A DNA stretch of 49,119 nucleotides from Chlamydiales bacterium. Its GTDB lineage: Bacteria > Chlamydiota > Chlamydiia > Chlamydiales > JAAKFR01. The position numbers and the translations under genes were made by a program. Below, one piece after another: positions 36,501 to 44,647 of the stretch (the stretch's first letter is position 1; each line of letters starts with the position of its first letter). The DNA is taken from assembly GCA_022601635.1 (NCBI GenBank), contig JAJACG010000022.1, positions 69,790 to 118,908 on the forward strand, read 5' to 3'. The notes below the pieces were generated by a model. The model saw only the letters and a list, made by a program, of their open reading frames with translations, was not told the origin of the DNA and did not search any database.

Positions 36501-39500
36501 TGCACGATCACGCTCACTTCTTCCTGGCTTATCCACTTCAGGTTTGCGGTAGGTTGGAACAACATGTCGCTCATCTTGCTGCAGTTGCGGAGCAGTTGAA
36601 AGCTGCGAAAATTTTCGTTCAAAACCGTTATGTAGGTGATAAAGCGGTCTGATGACCACCTCAGTCCAAAAATCACGCATTTTCTGTTCAGCTGTTTGGC
36701 GCGGGGCTGTGACCCCACCAAACTGCTCTTCATTAGGCACCAAATCGCCCCGCTCAGGGTTTTGTCCGTCAAAATTTCTTGGAATAAAGTGGCGCGCTGC
36801 TGCCCAATCAAATGGGTTGGCTATCCTTTCGTGAAACTGATTTCTTCCATAGACATATCCTCTATAGCCTTTGCTAAGAGCCAGACGCCAAAGGGTTGGA
36901 TCTTGCAAGAATGCGCGGTCAAAGTAGGCCATCGCACGCTCTCTTTGTCCATTGTCTGGAAGTTGGCACCAGCGCTCTTTGACCCGAGCTATATCATCTT
37001 TCACATTTTGCACACGACGCGCTCTTGGCCCCTTCTCCTCAAAATGAAGAAGAAGCAGACGTCTCGCAATGTTGACCTCTTTCGCATGCGGCTCTTTGTC
37101 GGAGATGTGCTCTCGCAAGAAGGTGAGATCTTCTCTCTTCACATCTGTCTTGTAAATCCACTCCCAGTAGAGCCAGAAGTTAGAAAGCACAGTCTCCCGT
37201 TTTGGGCTCGCTCCTCTCGCTTTATGCAGATCTTCAACAGAGGCAAACTCCTGACTATCACGCAACTTCACAAGCTCACCAAAAAGATGCATCGCCTCGC
37301 TTTCGCTCGGAATATCATCAACAGCTGGAGCTGCAACATCAGCTACATGCACACCCATGAAATCGCGCACAATCTGCGCCAGTAAGTCGCCACCCCCACC
37401 AAATTGATCCGTCACACCCTGGACCACTCTCTCGATCATATCTTTGCCATAGGCAGCAGCTGTAAGGATCGGATTGGGGCACAATGAGCGTTCCTCTATC
37501 TTTGATAGAACAAGGCCGCGTCCCTCTAGTTTCGTTCGGTTCTTGCTATCCTGTAATGAACGCTGGTACTTTCCATAGAGAAGCTGTGAAACTAATCTGA
37601 TGGCTGATCGTAGATTCAAACTCTCCGGTAGCTGAGGTGCATTCTGTCCAAGCGCATCGAGAGGAAGTTCAGCAAACGAGAGAGAGAGGAGATCGCGACC
37701 AAAACGTGATGAGAGCGCATCCGTTACATGCATCACCGTCGCAAAAGAGCGCAGCATAAATGCCGCTTCTGATCCCGTTCTTGGAACCTCGCGCTTCACA
37801 ATCATCATCGCAACAAAACGGACCAACATCTGCTCCATCTGCTCAAAGTCAGCAATGGTCTCTGTTTGAGCCTCTACAGATTTCATCTTGTCTAAGTAGT
37901 AGGCTGCCTGTCTATAATCTTTGCTCGCTGCCGCCTTCATTGCCAAGTAGAAGAAACCAGCGTGAGAAGAGGAGTGCCCCCCCGACCCCTCGCGCATAAC
38001 AAAAGGAGCTGGTGAATGAACCGCTGACAAAATGTTCATCAGCTGTTGTGTCTGATCACCCACAGCATTCGTTCTTCTAAGCATATCTTGGATACCAGTC
38101 ATACCGCCTGCTGCCTGCACACCAGTCGCTACCATTGCAGTAATATCCTGCACACCAAATCCCTGCGGGAGCTGATCTCCTACACCCGCCATTCCAACCA
38201 ACTGATCAATCATCACACCAGATTCTTCAAGAAGATCTTTGGGGGTGCGCAAAAGACGTGGTGGATCACCCATTTTACCACCCTTTCCAATCGGGTAGGG
38301 GAAGACATACCACATTCTTTCACCAGTCGCTTTACAGTAAAGCGGAAGTACAAATGAGCGATAGTCCTTACCGAAGCGGCCCTCAAGCTCTTCGTGGCCC
38401 TCTTGCTCCCATTCCCATCTCTCTTGACCCTTCACGTGCCACGCACCAGACTTGCCAAGCGTCAATACCAAAGGCGTCTCATCTGGCTCTGAAGGGAACT
38501 TAATTTCAGTCACACTCTTGCCATTGTGGCTCATGTACAGAAGACCATTGGCATCACAAAATGGTAGCAGATCTACTTTTGAGTCTTTCAATCCTGAGCA
38601 GATCACTCTTTTATCTGAACCGCGACCCACAGTCGCTGAGCGAACCTTATCCCCCTGAACGATCAGATGAATCGGCTCTTTGTTCAGATTGAGGTCTTGT
38701 CTCTCTTGTGCTAGGAAGATACGAGTTGTATCTGGAACACCCTTGCGGTCAACTTCTACCCAGACGCCTTTATAGTCTAACATCTTCTCAAGAGTGTAGT
38801 TTCCACTATTAGAAAAGAGGCTCAGCACCTTGCTCATACTCGATGTTGAAACAGGCATCGGCATGTAGAGGTAGCGCTTTTTATTGATGGCTTGATAGAT
38901 ACGAACCGAAGTTTCATCCGCCCAATCACTGCTTGTGACCTCCATCTGGAAGCGTGTATTGTGTGCATACTCACTCTTCCACTCATAGACCTCAACTGTG
39001 ACGCCTCTCTCAGGATCTCTATTATCTTCGATTTTCTCGACATATTCGGGAGTTTCATAAAGGTGGCACTCCGAACCATTGAGAAGCTCTCTAAGCTCAC
39101 TTGTGAAGCGTTCGCGATGTGAGACTGTGAGATCAAACGGCATCCCTTCACAGGTCTGCAGATTAATCTTCAAACTTTCACTTTTCCCTTCGTCTGAAAC
39201 CTTTGTGCCCTTGTAGAGGTAGGGAGCGACCACCTCAACATTTGCTAACCCACACCATCTGCGGAAAAACTCAGAGCGACGAACGCTCTTTTGATGAATA
39301 ACCGCCTCGTCATCTCCCTCTACGGGCTCTAACTGCCTCTGCAAGAAGGGAATCAGTCTTTCACCATATAGGCGCAAGTACCGTCTTTCAAGCGCAGGAT
39401 GAACTCCGCTTTCTGTCGACTTTTTCAAGTAGTAAGCTGCTTCAAAAACATGCTGCCAATGTTCAATCCCCCCCAATAGATTATCTTCCTGATAAGCTAT

Positions 39501-42500
39501 CAAGCTTCCTGCCTCTTGAAACTCAAACCCATCACAGTAGTGCGCCAAAACATAGAGGGCCGCTTTCTTCTTGCAATCGCTCTCATCGTTAAAAGTTCCT
39601 ATCACCCTGACATTTTCCACTGGAGGCAGCGTTTTGATCACTCGTTGAAGCCTTTCAATCCTTGGATCATTTGGGACTTCATTTATCAATTCCTCGCGAA
39701 TTTTAATCGCTTGATAACGCACCCGATCTAGAACGAAACGCAAGAATAAATAGGTCGTTGGCCCACCCTCACCATCATCAGAAAGTCCCTCCGCCATTTC
39801 AATGTCGAAACGCATGCCGCCGCGCAAATCTGCAGCTAACTGGCCAAAGAAATTCTCACTATCGGGATCTTCGAGAAGCATTTTTCTAATCAACCCATGC
39901 TGGAAGATTCTATTGTAAAACAGGTTTGCCAGCTGCTGATTTTGTGCCACCCGTCTTGGGTTTTGATAAATAAAATGGAAGGCTTCACGAACAGAGAGCT
40001 CAGAAAATGCGTGCTCCTCTTTACTTCTTGGATGTCCTGGATATCGATCTCGATAGATCGCTGTCTGGGTAGCCAAAAAGCGTCTTCCCTCATCTGCAAC
40101 ACCTGGAACCTTTATATCGGCAGTAAGTAGTTCGCGCTCTGTATCGAGTGTGTGAGTACGACGAAGAGGCCCCCCTCCTAAATGGCGCACCCCTGCCTCG
40201 ACAGCTTCGCGTTCTGTGCCTAAATACTCCTCATGGTCGACGGTTTGAGGCCGGGGATAGTCACCACCAACAACATAGACATTTCTTTTACATTCATAGT
40301 TAGGCCCAAACTTGTACTCTCGTCTCTCTGTAAGCTCGAAACGTACGCGCCCCCTTGCACCAGAAAAACTATCTCTAATCGTATCAGCACCATCTCCTCG
40401 GAGAGCCCCACGCACCCAAGCCCCAACACCGCCAGCTTGCTTTAGTACGCCATCTGGCTTGTGTAGAATCTGCATCGCAAGCAGCTGCCGACGAAGGACT
40501 GTGAACTCATTAAGCGCATATCCCTCTGCAGCCCCCCTTTCATCTGAATAACCAAGTTGCGCATCTTTATGCTGCTTTTCCACATCCTCAATAGCGCTGC
40601 GCTCTTCGTTATCTCGGCGACGAGATGTATAGCCCCACCCAAGCCCATTCCGGTCGGCGCGCCTAAGGCCGCGCTCAAAATAGGTCAACCTATCAAATTG
40701 AATTCTTGACATCCAATCCAAGGTTATATGGTTCTGTAAGTTAAGCCTCCTCTCACCATTTACGTCTCTAACCACATTGATCTGTTCGAGGTGCTCAGTA
40801 AGAGCATCTTGCAAACCTCGATAGGCATACATACTGCCGCGCAAAGAGGCGTCCCAACCATAATCTTCACCTGTCGTTTGTGTGAAGTCTCCGAAACGCT
40901 GCAGAAGCTCTCTTTCAAAAGGGGTGCTCATTGTTGCACCCACGCCCTGCTTTTTTGCCAAAAGAAGAGCAAGTTTCTCTTTATCAAAGCCAAGTAGTCT
41001 CGCATAAGCGCCAATCGCTGAAAACGCTCGCCCTTTCCCCTCTTCATTTAGAGCACCTGCATCAATATTAATCTCTCGCCCACCATTGATTACCTCACCA
41101 AGAAGATAGTTAGGCATCGCAAGAAGCGTATTGCGAATCCAATCGCGTGTTCGATCTGCATTAATTTCTCGGTGTGGCAGCGGACCATTTTGGGGCCTAC
41201 CTGTTACATTTCTCTCAAGCCAACTGAGAAGACCATCTTGTGTCGGTTCTCCATTTTGTGCATATCGTGGGCCCTCTTGTCGATGAGGCTGTGCCTCATC
41301 GAGCCGCCTTTGGTAGGCATCATTTGGGATCACATCTCCCAAAGTAAGCGCCTCATGGCGCTTGCGGCGCTGATTCAAAATCTCTAGTTCTGCATCTAAA
41401 GCTACAATGCGCTCCTGCTGCCGCTGCTCTTCAGCCCTAAAGTGCTCCTGCCTTTGCGCAGCAACTCTGTTTTGAACTAAAACCGCGCCCCAGATTTCGT
41501 CAAGGAAATTAGCCAATGTCATTTCTGCATTTCGATAATCCTGATCATCGAAAGCCCCCCCCCCCCTATTTGGTCTCGCCAAGAGGACTCTGTAACGCCT
41601 GTGCGCCTCAGCAATCTTGTCACTAATCTGGGCTTCGTTTGCATTTCGACCACCCTTTTTCAGCGCAGTCGAACGCTCTTTTAATTTCTCTGGTTTCAAG
41701 TGCGGAAAATCACCAGGACCCACAGCGATAGCATCAAAGGCGGCTTGCGCCGCTTCAAGTTCCTGACGCCGCTGTGCAATTCTCTCCCTCCCCCGATTCC
41801 GCTGCAGCTCTTGCTCAATTCGCCCAATTTCGCGGTTACATTGATCAACCAGAGTATTCAGCCTGGCTCTTTCGTTAGCCCGCCATTGTGCATAGTGGGG
41901 ACCATCTCTTAAGTGAACACGCCTCAAACATTGATTCGCCTCATCGCGCTTCTGTCGCGCATTGGCAAGCCCACTGTTCAGGCTGGCTAGAGCCTCCTCA
42001 GCCTCAACCAAATTTCTTTTGGCCCTAAGGAGACGCGTAGCCCCATCCCGAAGCTCTCGACCAGCCCAGACATTATTATTGTCATAGACCCCCAATAGCT
42101 TCAATATGTCTTCCGCGTTTTGATTCTGTAGCCGCCGATCGCGATGAACCCCTATAAACCACCCATTAAGGGCGGCAACCCAACGCATCTCGTCGGCAGC
42201 ACTGCCAATACCATGACGATCTGCCTGTTGGTTAGCAGCACACAATTCAAGCTTCCGCACTTCTGCAGCGAACTGCTCATGTGCACTTTGAGCATCATCA
42301 GCCTTTTTCTTCGCCTCTTTTTGCAAGCGGACAGCTTCCTGTTTTTCTCTTTTAATATCTGTTTTATGCTGATCGTAGGCTTTGCGCACCTTATCTATGA
42401 TCTCTTCTCTTCTATGTGTGCGCTGGGCAAGCCCCAGTTCTTGAATAGGTGCGTGTTGATAACCCCCAAGAAGAGCGTTGACATGATCTATGTACCCCTG

Positions 42501-44495
42501 ATCAAAATCTATATTGTCTTGACCACCATCAAGCATTCTCCTGTAAAGCACACGCATCAAGATCGGAAGCTTACAATGAAATTCTGTTGCCTCTCTTGGG
42601 GGAAGAGGCATGGCCCCTGTTCGCGATGCCGACTCTAAACAGAGATTGCTAAGCCGATCAAGCGCACCGATCCAATCTCTTAGGGACTGCATCTCGAGGC
42701 TCATCCAATAAAGATGCGCATCCCCGCTCTGTTGATGGGCCGGAGGAAGCGATTGAAGCAAGCGAAAGACAAGAGCATAGGCAGAATCAGCGTCCTTATT
42801 CTGCAAGAATTTTTCTACCTCATCCAAAACCTCACTCAGAGCACCAACCTGGTCCCGAGCCTGCAGAGCAAAGCCGCCCTCAATATTGGCGACCTTCTGG
42901 AACTGCTCTCCTGTAACGGCCACGCCTCCAACACCGCGCTTGAAGCTAAGTTCAACTGTGCGCCCTTTTGCAACCTCCCCCCCACTCTCAATTTTCCCAT
43001 CAAGACGGGTTGCAAAAGGCTGCGCCTGCTTCTTGAGATTGGCCTTAATCTTAGCATCTTCTTCTGTGCTCTTAGCAAACTTGCTAAGACGATCTTGCAC
43101 CTGTTTTTTCAAAGCTCTGACAGACTCAATCGCAACGCCCTGCTCCACAACTTCGGAACCAAGCTGCTCCTCAATGCGATCAATAAGTGTTTCAAGAGTG
43201 CGCAACACGTGCGCTTTTTCTTTATCAGAAAGAGAGCCACTTTCAGCTTCATAGAAGCGAACGAGCTCCTCAATATATGCTTTGTAAAAGGCGCGCTTTG
43301 ATTCAATCATGCCAGCTAGGGCGTGTGGATTGTAGGGATCATTTTCAACATTATCGTTATCCCCATCTCTGACCTGCTCCTCAATCGAGTCGATTACTGT
43401 GTAAAGCAGCTTGACAGGATCTTGACTAGGGCTAGAATGCTTCTGAACCGTAACTGCGCTACCCTCTATCCTTAACTCATTCAGCAGCCTTTCAATTTGG
43501 TCGTCTACTTTTATGTCAGCTGGTCTAATATTCGTGTCTTTTGGTTCTGTCGCATCAAGTGCCATCAAAGCAGTGACAAGCGCTCCTTTTTGCTCATCAC
43601 CATCTCGAATCTGATAGCTTTTGACAGCAAAACTCTTCGCCCCCTTCACCTTCGGAAGGCCAAAAGATACATCTTTTACCTCAATAGTACCGCGCCCCTC
43701 TTCCCGATTTAAGAGCAAAAAGTGCTGCGCAAACTTGTCGCCCTCACCACGCCCAACTGGAACAATGACAGGCTCTCCGCTCTCTAAGCCTTGGTTGACC
43801 CGCTTGAGCACCTTCTGCTTACAAATCTCTCTTTGCGATTCAGACTTAGCTTTCTGCATGAGACAGCCCATCTCATAGCCACTTTCTAACGCATCGCCCA
43901 TCCTTTGTGTGCGAGAACGAGCATTTGGGGCACCATAGTCTGTCGAATCAGCATCCCTGAACATCTTTGCCACAAACTTCAGTTGTGGCAGAATCGTCTT
44001 AGCTTCAGTATGGCCAGCACCATCACCATGAAGCGATTGAACAAACTCTCCATGAGTTGTGCCAGCAACCGCTCTGTATAAAGCGTAAAATGGCGACGCT
44101 AGTAGCGATCCAAGATAGCACAGCCCCGCTACGATGGCCGACAGCTGCTCCTTGCATCTAAAGGTTCTAAGAGTAACCTCTTCAATCCGGCCAATCAGAT
44201 AGGGGTTGCCCCGGCCAAGGCCTTGAGCTGAACACTGCTGAACCTCCTCTCCATTCTCACCACGAAAACGCACCTGGTAGTGCCCCTCCTCCTCGCCTTT
44301 AGCAATGTGGACAACCCTCTTGTTTTCATATATTTGAGACAGAGAGCTCAATACCCTCTTCTGCTCGTGCGGGGTGCTCCAAAGAGCCAAGCGCCCCCTT
44401 GTAACAAGGAAGCGGCTCTTTGTGGAGTCGCCGGACACCCACTTAAATACGCGAGTTCCTGGCTGATTCGGAAAATCTGAAGCTTTTATATTCAT
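30591..44495 (-). CDS. Giant protein (4634 aa) with DUF3638-like helicase/ATPase core
   Basis: A single open frame of 4634 codons, ATG at 44495, weak ribosome-binding site. Residues 1-350: globular, one hydrophobic stretch near 124-150. About 690-1100: long charged coiled coils. About 1150-3150: mixed, no recognised motif. 3198-3970: helicase-like core with Walker A MGLGKTTF (3198-3205), IPDEDVN (acidic pair near 3378), LLSGTGCPF (Ser3797), PDRRGVDFAVP (near 3930) and QLVWRMRQFGTGQQ (from 3962), the order of SF2 motifs I, II, III, V and VI. The last two resemble the RGTD and QxxMRxRxLGxGQ text I recall from DUF3638/DUF3645 proteins of eukaryotes and environmental chlamydiae. About 4264-4290: glutamine-rich. 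A run of 12 G lies at codons 974-978. Function unknown; an ATP-driven remodelling protein or host-directed effector are both possible. Confidence 0.85.
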   Translation of the reverse strand: MNIKASDFPNQPGTRVFKWVSGDSTKSRFLVTRGRLALWSTPHEQKRVLSSLSQIYENKRVVHIAKGEEEGHYQVRFRGENGEEVQQCSAQGLGRGNPYLIGRIEEVTLRTFRCKEQLSAIVAGLCYLGSLLASPFYALYRAVAGTTHGEFVQSLHGDGAGHTEAKTILPQLKFVAKMFRDADSTDYGAPNARSRTQRMGDALESGYEMGCLMQKAKSESQREICKQKVLKRVNQGLESGEPVIVPVGRGEGDKFAQHFLLLNREEGRGTIEVKDVSFGLPKVKGAKSFAVKSYQIRDGDEQKGALVTALMALDATEPKDTNIRPADIKVDDQIERLLNELRIEGSAVTVQKHSSPSQDPVKLLYTVIDSIEEQVRDGDNDNVENDPYNPHALAGMIESKRAFYKAYIEELVRFYEAESGSLSDKEKAHVLRTLETLIDRIEEQLGSEVVEQGVAIESVRALKKQVQDRLSKFAKSTEEDAKIKANLKKQAQPFATRLDGKIESGGEVAKGRTVELSFKRGVGGVAVTGEQFQKVANIEGGFALQARDQVGALSEVLDEVEKFLQNKDADSAYALVFRLLQSLPPAHQQSGDAHLYWMSLEMQSLRDWIGALDRLSNLCLESASRTGAMPLPPREATEFHCKLPILMRVLYRRMLDGGQDNIDFDQGYIDHVNALLGGYQHAPIQELGLAQRTHRREEIIDKVRKAYDQHKTDIKREKQEAVRLQKEAKKKADDAQSAHEQFAAEVRKLELCAANQQADRHGIGSAADEMRWVAALNGWFIGVHRDRRLQNQNAEDILKLLGVYDNNNVWAGRELRDGATRLLRAKRNLVEAEEALASLNSGLANARQKRDEANQCLRRVHLRDGPHYAQWRANERARLNTLVDQCNREIGRIEQELQRNRGRERIAQRRQELEAAQAAFDAIAVGPGDFPHLKPEKLKERSTALKKGGRNANEAQISDKIAEAHRRYRVLLARPNRGGGAFDDQDYRNAEMTLANFLDEIWGAVLVQNRVAAQRQEHFRAEEQRQQERIVALDAELEILNQRRKRHEALTLGDVIPNDAYQRRLDEAQPHRQEGPRYAQNGEPTQDGLLSWLERNVTGRPQNGPLPHREINADRTRDWIRNTLLAMPNYLLGEVINGGREINIDAGALNEEGKGRAFSAIGAYARLLGFDKEKLALLLAKKQGVGATMSTPFERELLQRFGDFTQTTGEDYGWDASLRGSMYAYRGLQDALTEHLEQINVVRDVNGERRLNLQNHITLDWMSRIQFDRLTYFERGLRRADRNGLGWGYTSRRRDNEERSAIEDVEKQHKDAQLGYSDERGAAEGYALNEFTVLRRQLLAMQILHKPDGVLKQAGGVGAWVRGALRGDGADTIRDSFSGARGRVRFELTERREYKFGPNYECKRNVYVVGGDYPRPQTVDHEEYLGTEREAVEAGVRHLGGGPLRRTHTLDTERELLTADIKVPGVADEGRRFLATQTAIYRDRYPGHPRSKEEHAFSELSVREAFHFIYQNPRRVAQNQQLANLFYNRIFQHGLIRKMLLEDPDSENFFGQLAADLRGGMRFDIEMAEGLSDDGEGGPTTYLFLRFVLDRVRYQAIKIREELINEVPNDPRIERLQRVIKTLPPVENVRVIGTFNDESDCKKKAALYVLAHYCDGFEFQEAGSLIAYQEDNLLGGIEHWQHVFEAAYYLKKSTESGVHPALERRYLRLYGERLIPFLQRQLEPVEGDDEAVIHQKSVRRSEFFRRWCGLANVEVVAPYLYKGTKVSDEGKSESLKINLQTCEGMPFDLTVSHRERFTSELRELLNGSECHLYETPEYVEKIEDNRDPERGVTVEVYEWKSEYAHNTRFQMEVTSSDWADETSVRIYQAINKKRYLYMPMPVSTSSMSKVLSLFSNSGNYTLEKMLDYKGVWVEVDRKGVPDTTRIFLAQERQDLNLNKEPIHLIVQGDKVRSATVGRGSDKRVICSGLKDSKVDLLPFCDANGLLYMSHNGKSVTEIKFPSEPDETPLVLTLGKSGAWHVKGQERWEWEQEGHEELEGRFGKDYRSFVLPLYCKATGERMWYVFPYPIGKGGKMGDPPRLLRTPKDLLEESGVMIDQLVGMAGVGDQLPQGFGVQDITAMVATGVQAAGGMTGIQDMLRRTNAVGDQTQQLMNILSAVHSPAPFVMREGSGGHSSSHAGFFYLAMKAAASKDYRQAAYYLDKMKSVEAQTETIADFEQMEQMLVRFVAMMIVKREVPRTGSEAAFMLRSFATVMHVTDALSSRFGRDLLSLSFAELPLDALGQNAPQLPESLNLRSAIRLVSQLLYGKYQRSLQDSKNRTKLEGRGLVLSKIEERSLCPNPILTAAAYGKDMIERVVQGVTDQFGGGGDLLAQIVRDFMGVHVADVAAPAVDDIPSESEAMHLFGELVKLRDSQEFASVEDLHKARGASPKRETVLSNFWLYWEWIYKTDVKREDLTFLREHISDKEPHAKEVNIARRLLLLHFEEKGPRARRVQNVKDDIARVKERWCQLPDNGQRERAMAYFDRAFLQDPTLWRLALSKGYRGYVYGRNQFHERIANPFDWAAARHFIPRNFDGQNPERGDLVPNEEQFGGVTAPRQTAEQKMRDFWTEVVIRPLYHLHNGFERKFSQLSTAPQLQQDERHVVPTYRKPEVDKPGRSERDRARERRAEDAVYAARAAIRRFLEPLAGVMGEGLGVAAILESEELNDVFSCMCQSYIDAPNQEIADQEIGSLMALVLSSDMARMVMHQLTRFVEVVEDPVKAYPEINELSGQFFQAIVTQMVLGQDPIQAVIHHLGWEQDDPMKHLALGLFLAKRFNQVGLIEQLLPEQLRPYSELVLSGNIAGVFRRLSPAGYGDYMVEMVEGIRNDDQYKIGTEMGRVLTHTLRCEGLAGQPVNPPYVAEEASRREIKTGEFGCNPRIIRDETPDSIDLEVCFRERDTWTAQLGDKVAKALGYVNLKKNAPGEESYLTSIENGMVTARNTILERTKWSFKKDRLRSIAKEVETRAYKTHKEKEEARRRVLNFVRLYQEPLRMTYLFAGKKRVDEDLIMRQILAYYELGQLNCFGQLQIEEEITADITRYLYASTELMQLKKSADVLYRMGQMEKASKKGDDLEESIEWCGLSQQLFESLRGGTDRRRYMAEDGTFEDAALGRSYLLFDYKTGYVTRGAAREVVEEIIADERSPEIQKKLHILRMGLGKTTFISPLIAAELVNRGKKPICMTTGVLVRQLMDNLGPRAHFFEFDLNYGRGSFTTMKHQRRFHEHSCGVDPSLTKEDFEAHLLDCPRGRFLENDHSRIEQHLDSIYATLQQLQGEKRYVVTTPEQIAMLRNQRVILQNEISEMEPSEDRTKLFSILNKLKRIEGYFYGEDIVFIPDEDVNRAIEIEINVARGKSQRLNKIRFDVAEKIFLTILDSDASTTDPALRERRELAAKLASNICEGKFGQDERDLMNRVNGLYVGSSATKSLAEVAQERKRVEELLEAFRTYDQDQNRENWLQLQEAAKAVKQEAEDRAGLKGLRELLVSNDLRPITNFKEALRPLAEKLVRDTHYWKDVWRIEDWPQDEDSQDEMINYLLGIRETLPWGMRGWEAYRDEKEQEGLSALASLRTYLIQTFETVAGVNPHLSRGIRSADGVTPVPYEDGLEKDNMLYATETEYIMHAMLLYLRGDIDIREQKFEDFLAEMKTDDRRVSPNHTVTWKEISSCIRKKTNQARVDGQKMHRPYPVITGLGPRSKQDYLDRRPEEKRQLRQYAMRERLYLLRAFNNRGEIPIFHEQVRCNTQETSEGRGAIHLLSGTGCPFTLGLLRADGFNPNDLEDHIAAETILSFKDLDEAVTTFDGNPVKYIESLLSDMDCKAVLNQDYTTEPAQSKELVEMLRQTEAGKKRQFIYRDSVTREKMIWNPESANPVPYSKDGIRRESSFFVYMPPDRRGVDFAVPKGERFYAVAMVGVGVDADTHDQLVWRMRQFGTGQQVRFAIDHKTSTHIQEFLDRGDSDEELLLKDNDEIKTGHVLRYVQHCTVKSRRLNRIKRACSEAEKPLRVAVQEALRESSNIFDPQSDRISQISLAAALLGDMNVAPTNPHPEAFPLLEGFEAVLFKPHRDMMIQTHVNNWEEELGQQTEVPREEFIRGLITASTTKVEQKRAAFVEGVNRYLDDHVANERDRARVINAIFNGDNERFSVRLPNPGLDTEAYLHEYKEALAYAISLNEIIDKSRLLLKGYNEARATLLDCWNELDNRREYYKAFLPNQIRRSSGEGTNVEQRQQQQQQMQQMQQMQQQVNMLQEQQQRQKAHRNPPMDRNTDPLTGFLNGIGNSLSVYQAPGGWFNRGPTPYPNDRISDRAKLLLDRASSFGNPIVHLLVVKDRPGQFRSCLITAAEWEQSLKQEMVENPDVEASIYAITPYAFRTYSHTVMGSTENPLSVEDELNPEFLRLQIRTKIFLDIPNFTPVEWDFIKAHLNEFQNEYPHRGAGQFSNYTVSECRQLFDKMQSNTEDALKEEKDVLFRVNTAYESVRVDEFVDKYYVEHVQHVAEQLDALPPGSAVRRIFMAKQAQLLLQRFLQLAYGHPNWKIYENVADYRATLEARQSVRHALLQQMYAQRNANFQRYNVELYNAMVTRLELTLDVLNTQDW
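31650..31700 (-). repeat. CTG/CAT microsatellite encoding a glutamine-methionine tract
   Basis: Tandem CTGCTGCAT units (31650-31679) followed by a CTG run (31681-31698) encode alternating QQM and poly-Q in residues about 4266-4282 of the giant protein. In-frame slippage would change tract length without breaking the frame. Confidence 0.85.
41555..41566 (-). repeat. Homopolymer of 12 G in the coding strand of the giant gene
   Basis: Twelve consecutive C on the plus strand, read as AGG GGG GGG GGG GCT (Arg-Gly-Gly-Gly-Ala) near residue 977. It is the longest homopolymer I noticed in the window and a typical site for slipped-strand mispairing; loss or gain of one base shifts the frame. Confidence 0.95.
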
Positions 44496-44531
44496 ATTCT
44501 AAAACCTGTTAATACCTAGGATTTTAACACA

Positions 44532-44537
44532 ATTATA
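44532..44537 (-). promoter_or_regulatory. Candidate -10 box of the giant gene
   Basis: TATAAT on the minus strand in a very AT-rich stretch (44521-44575), 36 nt upstream of the ATG at 44495. The best-spaced -35 (TATTTT) is poor, so expression may be weak or need an activator. Confidence 0.35.
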
Positions 44538-44595
44538 TTAAAGATTCTATAAATAAAATAAATAATTTACGAAAATGGGACCTTTTCCTTGTCCC

Positions 44596-44624
44596 TTGAC
44601 AAATGGCGCCTATAAGAGGAGAAT
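44596..44624 (+). promoter_or_regulatory. Promoter of recA
   Basis: Perfect TTGACA (44596-44601), 17-bp spacer, GAGAAT (44619-44624), 23 nt before the ATG at 44648, with GGGAGTG as Shine-Dalgarno. I saw no LexA-type operator. Confidence 0.6.
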
Positions 44625-44647
44625 GGCCAATAAAATGGGAGTGAGAC

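Noticed and set aside
36636-37385. 249-codon plus-strand frame inside the giant gene
   Set aside because: Shadow frame; no promoter, ribosome-binding site or protein-like pattern.
44496-44647. LexA/SOS operator in front of recA
   Set aside because: No CTG-N10-CAG or GAAC-N4-GTTC motif was found; only a constitutive-looking promoter.
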